NCBI GenBank assembly: GCA_007695095.1
Contig: REEL01000141.1
Location: forward strand, 1-52,368
Length of the DNA: 52,368 bases
From: Chitinophagaceae bacterium
GTDB taxonomy: Bacteria > Bacteroidota > Bacteroidia > Chitinophagales > REEL01
Reading direction: 5' to 3'
Shown: piece after piece, positions 26,297-34,455 of the stretch
Position numbering within the stretch: position 1 is the stretch's first letter
Layout of the letters: each line of letters starts with the position of its first letter
Position numbers and translations under genes: made by a program
Notes under the pieces: generated by a model
Told to the model about the DNA's origin: nothing
What the model saw: only the letters and a program-made list of their open reading frames with translations
The model's database searches: none

Positions 26297-26956
26297 ATGT
26301 CGCAAAACTTTATTACGATAGAAATTGCCGGGCAACAGCTAAACTTGTTGCCCGAAAAGGCAATTTTTCGTCCGTCAGATAAATCACTTATACTTTCAGA
26401 TGTGCATTTGGGGAAATCTGCTCATTTTAGAAAAGCAGGCGTACCTTTACCGCAACAAGCTGATTATGAAAATTTAAATCGTTTAGAAACGCTAATTGAC
26501 AAATTTGAAGTGAAAAAAGTAATCGTTAACGGAGACTTATTTCATTCTTTTTACAATAGCTTTGCCTCTTTCTTTCTGGAATGGAGAATCAAAATTCCGA
26601 TACCCATGTTACTTATCACCGGCAATCACGACTTAATGCCGGATAGTTTTTACAAAGATGCAAATATAGAATTAAGCAAAAATCCTTTTGTTGATGAGCC
26701 TTTTATTTTTTCTCATGAACCGGATTCCATAGAAGATCAATTGGATTATTATGCCTTTTACGGACATATACATCCCGGCATAAGGCTTCATGGTCCGGGC
26801 AGACAAAGTCTGAAACTCCCTGTATTTTATTTTACAGAAAAATATGCTCTTTTACCGGCATTTGGTTCCTTCACAGGACTGGCTTTTATAAAACCGGTTA
26901 AAAACTCCAGAGTATTTGTATGCCTTAAAAATGAAGTTTCGGAAGTGAAAAGTTAA
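26297..26956 (+). CDS. pdeM: PdeM-like metallophosphoesterase
   Basis: A 219-residue calcineurin-like enzyme with SDVHLGKSAHFRKAG (metal Asp and His), VNGDLFHS, TGNHD, FSHEP and YGHIHPG blocks. The combination LxDVHLGKxxxFR and GHIHPG is characteristic of the ligase-associated DNA repair endonuclease PdeM, which in other bacteria sits with an Lhr-type helicase and a DNA ligase. Neither partner gene is present in this window. It lies 17 bases after the baeRF-like gene and could be co-transcribed. It is convergent with the polysaccharide operon, ten bases away. Confidence 0.75.
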   Translation: MSQNFITIEIAGQQLNLLPEKAIFRPSDKSLILSDVHLGKSAHFRKAGVPLPQQADYENLNRLETLIDKFEVKKVIVNGDLFHSFYNSFASFFLEWRIKIPIPMLLITGNHDLMPDSFYKDANIELSKNPFVDEPFIFSHEPDSIEDQLDYYAFYGHIHPGIRLHGPGRQSLKLPVFYFTEKYALLPAFGSFTGLAFIKPVKNSRVFVCLKNEVSEVKS

Positions 26957-26965
26957 TAAGAAAAA

Positions 26966-27994
26966 TTACCTGCTGAGTTCAGAGGCTTTTGAGACCGGTT
27001 TTTTATTTAAAAGATAAAAATGAAGAATACCTTTCAAATATCCGCTTCCGTAAGAAAAATGCAAAATGAAAAAAGCAGCCATTATACCAATCATATCTTT
27101 AATTACAGTAGATTTCCTATAAGCTGAGTAAAAAGAACCCATGAGATACAAAAGCATAAAACCAATGTAAATAAAAATAAATTTAACATTCAGCAAAGCC
27201 GGCAACCAGGCGGTAAACAAAAATAAAACAAAGGCGGCCGGCACTAATTGTCTGAGAGTAGTAATTGTCTTATGTTTTTTATTTACAAACACTTTCCAGT
27301 AGCCATATTGAAAATATTGTTTATAAAGCTTACTGAATGATGCTCTTACATAATATTTTGATTGTATTTGTGCCGAAAGGTAAATCTTGAATCCGGAATT
27401 TATCAACCTGAAATTGAATTCATCATCCTGATTTCGAACCAGCGATTCATCAAATAAGCCTATTTTTTCAAAAACCACCCTTTTATACATGCCGAAAGCC
27501 ACCGTGTCAACATAACCTTCTTTTGTACCGGTTCTGAAATAAGCGGTGCCTACTCCAAAAGGCGATGACATAGCCGCAGCAATTATAGCTGTTTTAGCAT
27601 CTTCATTTACATTTTCTATTATTCCACCGGCACAGCCTATTTTATCGTCCAATTCAAAAACTTCTACAGATTTTTTAATAAAATTTTTATCTACTGCTGC
27701 ATGGGCTCCCAAAATCACGACAAAATCTGTTTCAGACATTGTAATTCCTGCATTCAAAGCATGGGGAGTCGTTAAGTGAGGATTGTCTATCAATTGTATA
27801 AATGGATATTTCTCTTCATACTGAGCAACAATTTTTCGGGTATCATCATCACTTCTGCCATCACATACGTAAATCTCCAATTGACTCAAATCAAAGTCAC
27901 TTTGAATTAATGAATCCAAACATTTTCCAATATACTTTTCTTCGTTTCTGCAGGGTATAACAACTGCAACGCTTTTTTGCGAAAAAGGCTCCAT
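26966..27994 (-). CDS. Glycosyltransferase family 2 with C-terminal membrane helices
   Basis: The 342-residue protein has the GT-A core VAVVIPCRNEEKYIGKCLDS, VCDGRSDDDTRKIV (donor aspartates), FVVILGAHAAVDKNF (DxD replaced by GAHA) and RNQDDEFNFRLINSG. Two or three hydrophobic helices follow after residue 230. The pattern is that of ExoA-type succinoglycan/exopolysaccharide glycosyltransferases, which add glucose or glucuronic acid to lipid-linked chains. It is the last gene of a four-gene reverse operon and starts two bases after the GT4 gene stop. Confidence 0.8.
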   Translation of the reverse strand: MEPFSQKSVAVVIPCRNEEKYIGKCLDSLIQSDFDLSQLEIYVCDGRSDDDTRKIVAQYEEKYPFIQLIDNPHLTTPHALNAGITMSETDFVVILGAHAAVDKNFIKKSVEVFELDDKIGCAGGIIENVNEDAKTAIIAAAMSSPFGVGTAYFRTGTKEGYVDTVAFGMYKRVVFEKIGLFDESLVRNQDDEFNFRLINSGFKIYLSAQIQSKYYVRASFSKLYKQYFQYGYWKVFVNKKHKTITTLRQLVPAAFVLFLFTAWLPALLNVKFIFIYIGFMLLYLMGSFYSAYRKSTVIKDMIGIMAAFFILHFSYGSGYLKGILHFYLLNKKPVSKASELSR

Positions 27995-27996
27995 AG

Positions 27997-29118
27997 TTAA
28001 TCTTTTAATCCCGCATATAAATGCCTTAATTTTTCAGCTTGTGTAGACCAGTTCAGTTCAGTTTCTATAGCTTTTATCCCGTTTAAAGCCATTTCCCGGC
28101 AAAGCTGAGGATTTTCCAGTAAATATTTAATTTTTTCGCGAATATCTTCCGGTTTAAGGGGGTCTGCTGTCAATCCACACTCGTATTTTTTCAGAATTTC
28201 TTTCCACATTGGAAAATCTGATGCTAAAACAACTAAACCGGCTGACATATATTCAAACATTTTTACCGGTAAGGCTTCCTTATATTTTTCTGTGGGATGT
28301 AACATCACCAAACCTATACTGCTTTTACTGTAAATTTTTTGAACTTCTTCAGGTCCTACAAAGCCATATTCTGCAACCTTTTTCCAGCCCGATAAATTAA
28401 CTAACTCATCCCGGAATGAAAGCGGCGAATAGGCTCCGGCTAAATGAAATTCTACTTCCATTGAACCCACAGCTTCCACCATTTCCCTAATTCCCCGAAT
28501 TTTGGTTAATCCACCTACATAACATAGCGAATTTTGATTTTTTTCTGCAAAGTCTGTGTTTTTAAACATTCCTTTTATTGGATAATTATAGGTCAAAATC
28601 GTTTTTTCCTTTTGATATTTTTGAAATCTCAGATAAGGAGCTTCATCTGCTGTCACAATTCCACTAAACTTTTGAGCAGCATGTTTTTCAATTTTTGTAA
28701 CTAAGCCTGAAACGGTTTTCCTTAAAAATGAGGGGATCCAATGTTTACTTAAAACTTGTTTTGGCAAATCTTCATGAACATCATAAATTACTTTTTTACC
28801 TTTTTTTTGCAATTTTAAAGCATATGGAAGTAATTCCGGGTCATGAAAATGATAGATATCTGCATTTACCTTTTTTGCTTTTTTATAAACCTCATAGGTG
28901 CTAAACAACATTCTGCTGAATCGACCGGCCCTCTTTTTGCCTGCATCTATTATTTGAATGCCTTTGTCAAATTCATCTCCCAGACCATCAGCTACAATTA
29001 AATAAACCTCATACCACTGAGAAAGACTTACACAGTTTTTATAAAAAATCCTGTTGTCTTTTCTGGGATGAGCTGATGTAAGGTGACATACTTTCACACT
29101 ATAATTTTTACTATCCAA
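27997..29118 (-). CDS. Glycosyltransferase, GT4-like
   Basis: A 373-residue GT-B protein. N-terminal features include VCHLTSAHPRKDNRIFYKNC, ADIYHFHDPELLPYAL and VIYDVHEDLPKQVLSK. The C-terminal donor domain has LCYVGGLTKIRGIREMVEAV, FHLAGAYSP, IGLVMLHPTEKYKEALPVKM and FEYMSAGLVVLASDFPMWKE. The DVHED and HDPEL pair is typical of glycosyltransferases in surface polysaccharide clusters. The sugar cannot be predicted. It lies between the ligase-like gene (21-base gap) and the GT2 gene. Confidence 0.8.
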   Translation of the reverse strand: MDSKNYSVKVCHLTSAHPRKDNRIFYKNCVSLSQWYEVYLIVADGLGDEFDKGIQIIDAGKKRAGRFSRMLFSTYEVYKKAKKVNADIYHFHDPELLPYALKLQKKGKKVIYDVHEDLPKQVLSKHWIPSFLRKTVSGLVTKIEKHAAQKFSGIVTADEAPYLRFQKYQKEKTILTYNYPIKGMFKNTDFAEKNQNSLCYVGGLTKIRGIREMVEAVGSMEVEFHLAGAYSPLSFRDELVNLSGWKKVAEYGFVGPEEVQKIYSKSSIGLVMLHPTEKYKEALPVKMFEYMSAGLVVLASDFPMWKEILKKYECGLTADPLKPEDIREKIKYLLENPQLCREMALNGIKAIETELNWSTQAEKLRHLYAGLKD

Positions 29119-29139
29119 AATCCTTAATCAATCTATCCC

Positions 29140-30477
29140 CTATTTAACTTTTTCCTTGAATCTGCTTAAAAAGTTATTTGAGGAGCTTTTGCTACCTTCC
29201 ATAAAAGCTATGATTGCAGCAAAGGTAAAAAAATCACGTATCTCAACAATTGATGAGGATTTCATAGCATTTAGAAATAAAAATAATGCACATAAAATAA
29301 AAAGCATCAATACAAACTTATTTTGCTTTACTTTTATAAATATAAGAGCTATAAAAGCTAAAAAAATTATCAACCCAATTATCCCCAACTCATATAATAT
29401 TTCCAACAAAATATTATGAGGATAATCCAACAAATCTTCACCACAACAATAATACGCATAGGTTCCAAATCCTTTGCCAATCATGAAATTGCTAAAACTT
29501 TCAGTACTTACTTCAATTACATGCTGAATATGCCATACCCGTGAAAAAACAGACCGATTCATTGAACTTGATATAAGCTTTTCCCCTGTCTCCACTGCAG
29601 CTTCTTCATCTCTTTTTTCCTGTAGATAACTGGCTATACTTTCAGGATTATCTTTTGTTCCAACAGCATCCAGGAGTAACAATGTTCTGTAATTTGCCCG
29701 GTCAAAAGTCCATTTTTTGTTTTCATCTATTTGAATAAAAATCAATAAGACTATCTGCAAAACAATGAGTGCCCCTACTTTTTTAGCAAGTAACGTAGTA
29801 TTTAAGTAAGAAAATATTCTTTTTCGCTCTGCTATAATTAATATCAAAAAGACCGGCAGCAAAATAAAAACAGTTCCCCGGGCTGCCATATAGTAAATGA
29901 TAAAAAAGAAATAGTACGAAACACAGACTGCCAGAATTTTATTTTTAAAATAATAAAGGCTTATCAAAGCTGCCACGCCCATTTTGAAAGACAATGCCAA
30001 TCCAAAACCGACTAAGACAATATAGTTTAGATGAAATTGATCTTGCGGTAAATAATATTTTGCATTGGGAGACAACCAAAAATATACCTGTGAAAAAAGA
30101 AAAGAAAAAAGGATAAAAAGCTTTATAAATAGCTTAGCATTAAATTTCGTTCGAAAAAAAAGCAAACTTACCGGCAACATTATGGTAAGAAAGTAAAATG
30201 CTTTAACAAATGGGTAATTAATATCCGGTATATTGAGCAATGAAAATAATGCCCATAAATAAAATAAGACTAAAAGGCTGAAAATACTTAGTTTTAGCTT
30301 GTCTTTAAAAAAGTCAGTTAAATGATTTTTCTCAAAAATAAAATCTTTAGCGGCAGCTGCAAACATTAAAACTCCGGACAATAAAGTCAAGTCTATCGGT
30401 AACTGCAAACCTGCTGAAAGGAGCAGACTTTTTGCCAAACCGGAAAACAAATAAATTATAAGCAGAATTTCAAACAT
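29140..30477 (-). CDS. O-antigen ligase/polymerase-like membrane protein
   Basis: This 445-residue protein has about ten to twelve hydrophobic segments. It also has a large soluble loop (residues about 250-325, with YRTLLLLDAVGTKDNPESIA) and the Wzy/WaaL-type motif DYPHNILLEILYELGIIGLI near residue 355. The loop His and the H-N-x-x-L-E pattern are those seen in O-antigen ligases and polymerases. It would join or polymerise undecaprenyl-linked glycans in the periplasm. It sits between the deacetylase-like gene and two glycosyltransferases in one operon; no flippase is encoded in the intact part of the window. Confidence 0.75.
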   Translation of the reverse strand: MFEILLIIYLFSGLAKSLLLSAGLQLPIDLTLLSGVLMFAAAAKDFIFEKNHLTDFFKDKLKLSIFSLLVLFYLWALFSLLNIPDINYPFVKAFYFLTIMLPVSLLFFRTKFNAKLFIKLFILFSFLFSQVYFWLSPNAKYYLPQDQFHLNYIVLVGFGLALSFKMGVAALISLYYFKNKILAVCVSYYFFFIIYYMAARGTVFILLPVFLILIIAERKRIFSYLNTTLLAKKVGALIVLQIVLLIFIQIDENKKWTFDRANYRTLLLLDAVGTKDNPESIASYLQEKRDEEAAVETGEKLISSSMNRSVFSRVWHIQHVIEVSTESFSNFMIGKGFGTYAYYCCGEDLLDYPHNILLEILYELGIIGLIIFLAFIALIFIKVKQNKFVLMLFILCALFLFLNAMKSSSIVEIRDFFTFAAIIAFMEGSKSSSNNFLSRFKEKVK

Positions 30478-30480
30478 TAT

Positions 30481-31848
30481 CTATGAGCCCGAAGATGCCT
30501 TTATGATTTTTTTATAAATATCTTTCCTTTTCCTCCATCTAAAATCATTCAAATTGCTATTATGCCAAAGGAGTACAAAGTTACCATTATACTTTTTAAT
30601 CCGCTTAATGATATCCATAATATTTCTTAAAAACATATCGTTCTTTTTTGCATGCTTATCTACTGCTACTTCCATAACATGAAGGCTGTATTCCTCTATA
30701 TTTAATGTACGCCTTTCTAAAACATCAAATGGTTTATAGGGATAGCAAACGCCTGTTCTGAAACCCGGGAGAGATGAAAATCCTACTCCCATATGCTTTT
30801 TCAGTCCTGCTTCCTCCCAAATTCTCCAGGTATATGGAATGGAAAACCGCAAAAAATGTTGTCTCCCACTATCAATTTTACTTTCAGCGGGCTTTGCTTT
30901 ACTTAATCTCTCTAACTCCTCCCTAAATTGCAGACGATTATTAAAAGCATCATAAGAAGGGTGAAATCCGATTTTGTGATTTCTATTATGAATTTTTTGG
31001 AGTAGCTCTTCAACTTCCGGGCTTCTGATATCAAACCAGACATCTTTCTCCCCTTTAAATCCGGGTAGAATATTAAATGTGGACACTAAATTATTCTGTT
31101 CTGAAATATCCATCAAAAAATCAAAAGTGTCATAAGGGTCTTTTCCGCTAAAAAGCTTTTCGAGATATAAAAAGACATCCTGAAAAAATAAATAGGGTGA
31201 CTTTCTGGACAAGAGATTGCCGGCACTAATGCGAAGGAACCTGTTAAAATCATCAAATTTTTGAAAAAAATCTACATCATGGGTAATATGTGATTCAAAG
31301 GTTCTGGCTTTCCTTTCTCCGTTATAACCTGCTTCCAGCAACAGATCCCATAAAAACTCAACATAAGTATTAACTATTGGTGTTTTATAAATATCGTTTT
31401 TAACCACAAACGACAACTTATCCGGAAAGCGACCATGTTCATCTTTTTCAGTAATCACGTTTTCTTCCCATCGGCTCAGCATAAAAAAAGCAGATGCAAA
31501 AATATCATATCCGCAATCTATATCTGCTTCTGTTGATTCCGGAGATTTATCAAAAAAATCTGCTCCAAAAACCAGGTTTAGCTGCTCGTTTGTTCTAAAT
31601 GGATTATCAACTACTATAACCTTATCAGGGATTGCCGATTTATCCAGATAATCAGTATCATTCCAGAAGCCGGAGAAGAACTGCTCTCTTATACGAATTT
31701 TCTTTTTGTTTGGTAATTCTATGGTATAAAAAAAACGCTCCGGGTCGGTAACTGTCTTAATTTCAATACCTAAAAAATCCACAAGCATAGTGCGGATTAT
31801 ATATTCCTTTTCAGGCAAATTTCCCTCAGGTATTGTGATTTTAAGCAT
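30481..31848 (-). CDS. Polysaccharide deacetylase-like protein (DUF7033 plus deacetylase fold)
   Basis: The N-terminal 150 residues form a family-specific domain (DFLGIEIKTVTDPERFFYTI, YDIFASAFFMLSRWEE). The rest resembles a divergent carbohydrate esterase 4/polysaccharide deacetylase barrel: ESHITHDVDFF (metal Asp and His at about residues 190-198), NNLVSTFNILPGFKG, NHKIGFHPSYDAFNN (metal His) and NFVLLWHNSNLNDF. Members of this group occur in Bacteroidota capsule and exopolysaccharide clusters. It is the first gene of a reverse four-gene operon (gaps of 3, 21 and 2 bases) and probably modifies the glycan built by the downstream enzymes. Confidence 0.75.
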   Translation of the reverse strand: MLKITIPEGNLPEKEYIIRTMLVDFLGIEIKTVTDPERFFYTIELPNKKKIRIREQFFSGFWNDTDYLDKSAIPDKVIVVDNPFRTNEQLNLVFGADFFDKSPESTEADIDCGYDIFASAFFMLSRWEENVITEKDEHGRFPDKLSFVVKNDIYKTPIVNTYVEFLWDLLLEAGYNGERKARTFESHITHDVDFFQKFDDFNRFLRISAGNLLSRKSPYLFFQDVFLYLEKLFSGKDPYDTFDFLMDISEQNNLVSTFNILPGFKGEKDVWFDIRSPEVEELLQKIHNRNHKIGFHPSYDAFNNRLQFREELERLSKAKPAESKIDSGRQHFLRFSIPYTWRIWEEAGLKKHMGVGFSSLPGFRTGVCYPYKPFDVLERRTLNIEEYSLHVMEVAVDKHAKKNDMFLRNIMDIIKRIKKYNGNFVLLWHNSNLNDFRWRKRKDIYKKIIKASSGS

Positions 31849-31852
31849 TTCG

Positions 31853-31860
31853 CAAAGTTA
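31853..31860 (-). promoter_or_regulatory. -7 promoter element directly before the polysaccharide operon
   Basis: On the reverse strand TAACTTTG (31860-31853) is followed by four bases and then the ATG at 31848. A used promoter here would give a leaderless transcript for the first gene. Confidence 0.45.
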
Positions 31861-31981
31861 ATCGTAAATTAAAAACTGTCATATTTATATGCAAATATTA
31901 AGGGGGAAAGCTTCGCAAAGTCCCAAGAGACCGAGAACCAAAGGGAAAGTAGGCAGTAGCAGTAGGCACTATGCAGTCAAT

Positions 31982-32010
31982 GGAAAAATTATGATGGCAA
32001 ATGGCAAATG
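31982..32010 (+). repeat. Short repeat E, copy 1
   Basis: GGAAAAATTATGATGGCAAA plus TGGCAAATG recurs almost exactly at 32508-32537. Shorter variants of its AAAAATTATG core occur near 33796 and 34193. Confidence 0.65.
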
Positions 32011-32256
32011 TGGTGGAGCTTCCTCCTGTTGGCATCGCCGCTGCCTGAGCGGCCTGTACAGAGCGGAGTCGTAGTAAGTCGAAGGCAGTACTTAGTAATA
32101 AGAATATCGCATTCGCGTCTCGCGAGCGTAAGTGTTGAGTAGCCTCCGACTGGCATTCAATGTTCTAAGGCTATTTCTTAAGTTAGATTTTTCATAATTT
32201 CAAGTCCGCTGACTTCGACACGCTCAGCCACCTATCTACCTTTCAATAAACTGTTT

Positions 32257-32522
32257 AAACCTGCCCCCAATCAGGAGATTGTCACACTTCAAGCATGCCC
32301 GCAAGGCTCCCCTTTTGAAGCTCACAATGACGGTGGGGAGTCAGGCTGTTCTCTGTCCATTTTCTGACATAAACAGTCATTCCCATTCAGAGATAAACCA
32401 CTAATCCCTCTCTAGCAATAGAGAGGGTTCAGGGTGAGTAATATACAGAGCATAATGAGATTGCTACTCTTTGAATATCCCGGAACAAAGACTCAAAAGA
32501 GGAAAATGGAAAAAATTATGAT
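32257..32522 (+). repeat. Long direct repeat A, copy 1
   Basis: About 266 bases that recur at 33941-34205 in the same orientation with roughly nine in ten bases identical by eye. Inside are the inverted repeats CTTCAA/TTGAAG, CTCCCC/GGGGAG and the perfect hairpin CCCTCTCT-AGCAAT-AGAGAGGG (32406-32427). It has no coding frame. The conserved hairpins suggest a structured mobile or RNA-level element. Confidence 0.85.
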
Positions 32523-32537
32523 GGCAAATGGCAAATG
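32508..32537 (+). repeat. Short repeat E, copy 2
   Basis: Near-identical to 31982-32010 with one extra A. It overlaps the right end of repeat A copy 1. Confidence 0.6.
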
Positions 32538-32670
32538 GATCTAAACTCTAATTGAAAGACCATAAAGCAGCCGTTTCGCAGAAGGCATGCGGCCTTTATT
32601 CCGGACTTGGGGTACCCGCTGCTTGAATCTTGCGTGAAAAATTTTACTGTTCGACGCAAGGAGTTTAAAA

Positions 32671-32706
32671 TTTTTAGCAAGTGAAAGCTTAGCGGGTCAA
32701 GGAGGA
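32671..32706 (+). repeat. Direct repeat C, copy 1
   Basis: The 36 bases from TTTTTAGCAAGTGAAAGC to GGTCAAGGAGGA match 33709-33744 with one difference (T to A at 32689). Confidence 0.8.
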
Positions 32707-32800
32707 ATTCAGCCGCGATTTTTTTGTTGACCCTTTATTTCTAAAAAAAGGTTTAGGAAAGTATTTTTTAATGTAAAAACCCTCTCTGGTTTAAGCATCT

Positions 32801-32853
32801 TTATGACCATCATTTATCCGAGCGTCTCGCTGATTTTTTATCAAATATTCCAT
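32801..32853 (+). repeat. Direct repeat D, copy 1
   Basis: About 52 bases beginning GACCATCATTTATCC and ending CAAATATTCCATTTA, with a diverged copy at 33573-33626. It lies 40 bases before the DUF2442 stop codon. Confidence 0.6.
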
Positions 32854-32891
32854 TTAATACTTGTGTGCCATATGCGACAGGGTGGCAAATG

Positions 32892-33245
32892 TCAAGCGAA
32901 TAAAATCTCGTCATCACCATTACTCTTCAGACTTCTAAGAGCTTGATTCAATGCAAACTTTTTAATAAATCCTTTAATGGACAAATCTTCATCTAAACTT
33001 TCCCATCTAATTCCTATACCATCCTTGATTAAACGCCAATCTTCCAATTCAGCATTAGAAGCTGTTTTAAGTTTCGGATAATCTGAAAGGCGACCTTTCA
33101 ATACATTTCCTGTATTAAACAGAATCAATAAAACATCTAATTCTTTATCGATTATTAATGTCTTAGCTCTTAATTTTTTCTCAAATATTAAACGGTCAAA
33201 TGAATCATTTGAATGTTTATTTCTAATATTATTTGAAGTACTCAT
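32892..33245 (-). CDS. DUF2442 protein (partner of DUF4160)
   Basis: The 117-residue product has the DUF2442 core: AKTLIIDKELDVLLILFNTG, GRLSDYPKLKTASNAELEDW, and GIGIRWESLDEDLSIKGFI near the end. The domain is small and is usually found next to DUF4160. Such pairs have been proposed as toxin-antitoxin-like modules; no biochemical activity is established to my knowledge. Its start overlaps the DUF4160 stop by 17 bases, so the two are translationally coupled. The gene sits inside a symmetric nest of direct repeats, which suggests the pair moved or was maintained as a cassette. Confidence 0.8.
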   Translation of the reverse strand: MSTSNNIRNKHSNDSFDRLIFEKKLRAKTLIIDKELDVLLILFNTGNVLKGRLSDYPKLKTASNAELEDWRLIKDGIGIRWESLDEDLSIKGFIKKFALNQALRSLKSNGDDEILFA

Positions 33246-33462
33246 ACCATGCTTCTTTTAATGTTTCCTGAAATTCTTCTACCAATTTAGCAATTTCTCT
33301 TCGTTGACGTATTGTAAAACCATAACTATAAACCTCTTCAATCGGTTCTAACCAATATTTAGCATTTCCTTCTGCCTTTTCTACGTGAATATGAACAGGT
33401 TCGTCATTCTCATTACTGTAAAAATAAAAACGGTATCCTTTTACTGTAATTACTGTAGGCAT
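33229..33462 (-). CDS. DUF4160 protein (first gene of a DUF4160/DUF2442 pair)
   Basis: From ATG 33462 the 77-residue product reads MPTVITVKGYRFYFYSNE, then EPVHIHVEKAEGNAKYWLEP and QRREIAKLVEEFQETLKEAW. This is the standard DUF4160 layout, with the conserved Y-R-F-x-F-Y-S-N-E and HIHV motifs. An upstream in-frame ATG at 33507 would add 15 cysteine-containing residues that are not typical, so the internal start is preferred. It precedes and overlaps the DUF2442 gene. Confidence 0.82.
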   Translation of the reverse strand: MPTVITVKGYRFYFYSNENDEPVHIHVEKAEGNAKYWLEPIEEVYSYGFTIRQRREIAKLVEEFQETLKEAWYEYFK

Positions 33463-33572
33463 AACGATTATAAAACTACAACATTTTTCTTGTTTTCTTG
33501 ATTCCACAAAAGTGATATTTTATTATGGAAATAAATTATACGCAACACCCTCTGTTCATAATCTCTCTCTAA

Positions 33573-33626
33573 GACCATTATTTATACTAGCGTCGCGCTC
33601 ATTTTTTACCAAATATTCTTTTTACT
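33573..33626 (+). repeat. Direct repeat D, copy 2
   Basis: About 53 bases from GACCATTATTTATACTAGCG to CAAATATTCTTTTTA, a diverged copy of 32801-32853 in the same orientation. Confidence 0.6.
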
Positions 33627-33708
33627 GCTAATTTAAACTGATAAAATCATTTCAAACAGTCCTCATCGCTGTTTGGGATTTGTAATCAGTCACTGTTTGA
33701 GTTTTATT

Positions 33709-33744
33709 TTTTTAGCAAGTGAAAGCATAGCGGGTCAAGGAGGA
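33709..33744 (+). repeat. Direct repeat C, copy 2
   Basis: Matches 32671-32706 at all but one of 36 positions, same orientation. Confidence 0.8.
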
Positions 33745-33856
33745 TAGCAAGACACAAGAGACCAAATTCCAAGAAGACTAAGATCCAAGTGAAAAGAAAT
33801 GTAAAAATTATACCTGGAAATGGAAAATGTTGTGAGAAATCTCCCTATCAATACGG

Positions 33857-33890
33857 AGATGCTTCCTGACGTCAGCATGACAGAAAAGAG
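33857..33890 (+). repeat. Direct repeat F, copy 1
   Basis: AGATGCTTCCTGAC, two or three variable bases, then CAGCATGACAGAAAAGA recur at 34280-34312. The two F copies flank repeat A copy 2. Confidence 0.7.
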
Positions 33891-33940
33891 GAGGGTTTTA
33901 CTATTTAAAAAAGGGTTAGAAGTGCTTGATAAAACTTTTG

Positions 33941-34205
33941 AAACCCCCTGCCCCAATCAGGAATTGTCACACTTCAAGCAAGCCCGCAAGGCTCCCCTTT
34001 TGAAGCTACCAATGACGGTGGGGAGTGAGGCTGTTCTTTGTCTATTTTCTGACATAAACAGTCATTCCCATTCAAAGATAAACCACTAATCCCTCTCTAG
34101 CAATAGAGAGGGTGCAGGGTGAGTCATATATAGAGCATAATGAGATTGCTACTCATTGAATATCCCGGAACAAAGACTCAAAAGAGGAAAATGTAAAAAT
34201 TATGA
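33941..34205 (+). repeat. Long direct repeat A, copy 2
   Basis: About 265 bases matching 32257-32522. The hairpin CCCTCTCT-AGCAAT-AGAGAGGG is perfectly conserved at 34091-34112. Differences are mostly single substitutions plus a few one- to three-base indels at the left end. Confidence 0.85.
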
Positions 34206-34279
34206 TTAAAAATGTGAAGGAGCTCTCACTTATAAACATCGCTGTTGCATATAAATAAACTGTTTCAATATTAATACTG

Positions 34280-34312
34280 AGATGCTTCCTGACAACAGCA
34301 TGACAGAAAAGA
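34280..34312 (+). repeat. Direct repeat F, copy 2
   Basis: Second copy of the motif at 33857-33890, same orientation. Confidence 0.7.
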
Positions 34313-34455
34313 AGGAAGGGGTTGCCTATTTTAGCGAGGGCAATACGGACAATAAAAGAAACAAAATTCCTTAAAATTGAGCTTTCTTTATTTCGAACCG
34401 ATAAATCAATTTTGAAATTGTATTTTAGCAACGCCAAAAACCATATACATTAACC

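Larger units (their letters stand above)
31861..32891. other. Repeat-rich noncoding region left of the DUF4160/DUF2442 pair
   Basis: No protein-coding frame is convincing; an open frame at 31889-32074 is repeat sequence. The region holds a short degenerate GGCAGTAG-type microsatellite near 31951-31973 and a GCCGCT/AGCGGC hairpin at 32037-32053. It also holds the E, A, C and D repeats listed separately. At 32692-32732, GGGTCAA and TTGACCC form an inverted pair. Base composition is richer in G and C than the surrounding genes. It looks like accumulated repetitive intergenic elements. Confidence 0.6.
33508..34455. other. Repeat-rich noncoding region right of the DUF4160/DUF2442 pair
   Basis: No convincing protein is encoded. 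It holds D copy 2, C copy 2, F copies 1 and 2, and A copy 2. The open frames seen here on both strands run through the repeats and are not called. The final 120 bases are AT-rich leader DNA before the exported protein gene at 34456, with TATTTTAG (34418-34425) as a one-mismatch -7 candidate. Confidence 0.6.

Noticed and set aside
31889-32074. 61-codon open frame in the repeat region
   Set aside because: It overlaps repeat E and the GCCGCT hairpin and has no protein-like pattern.
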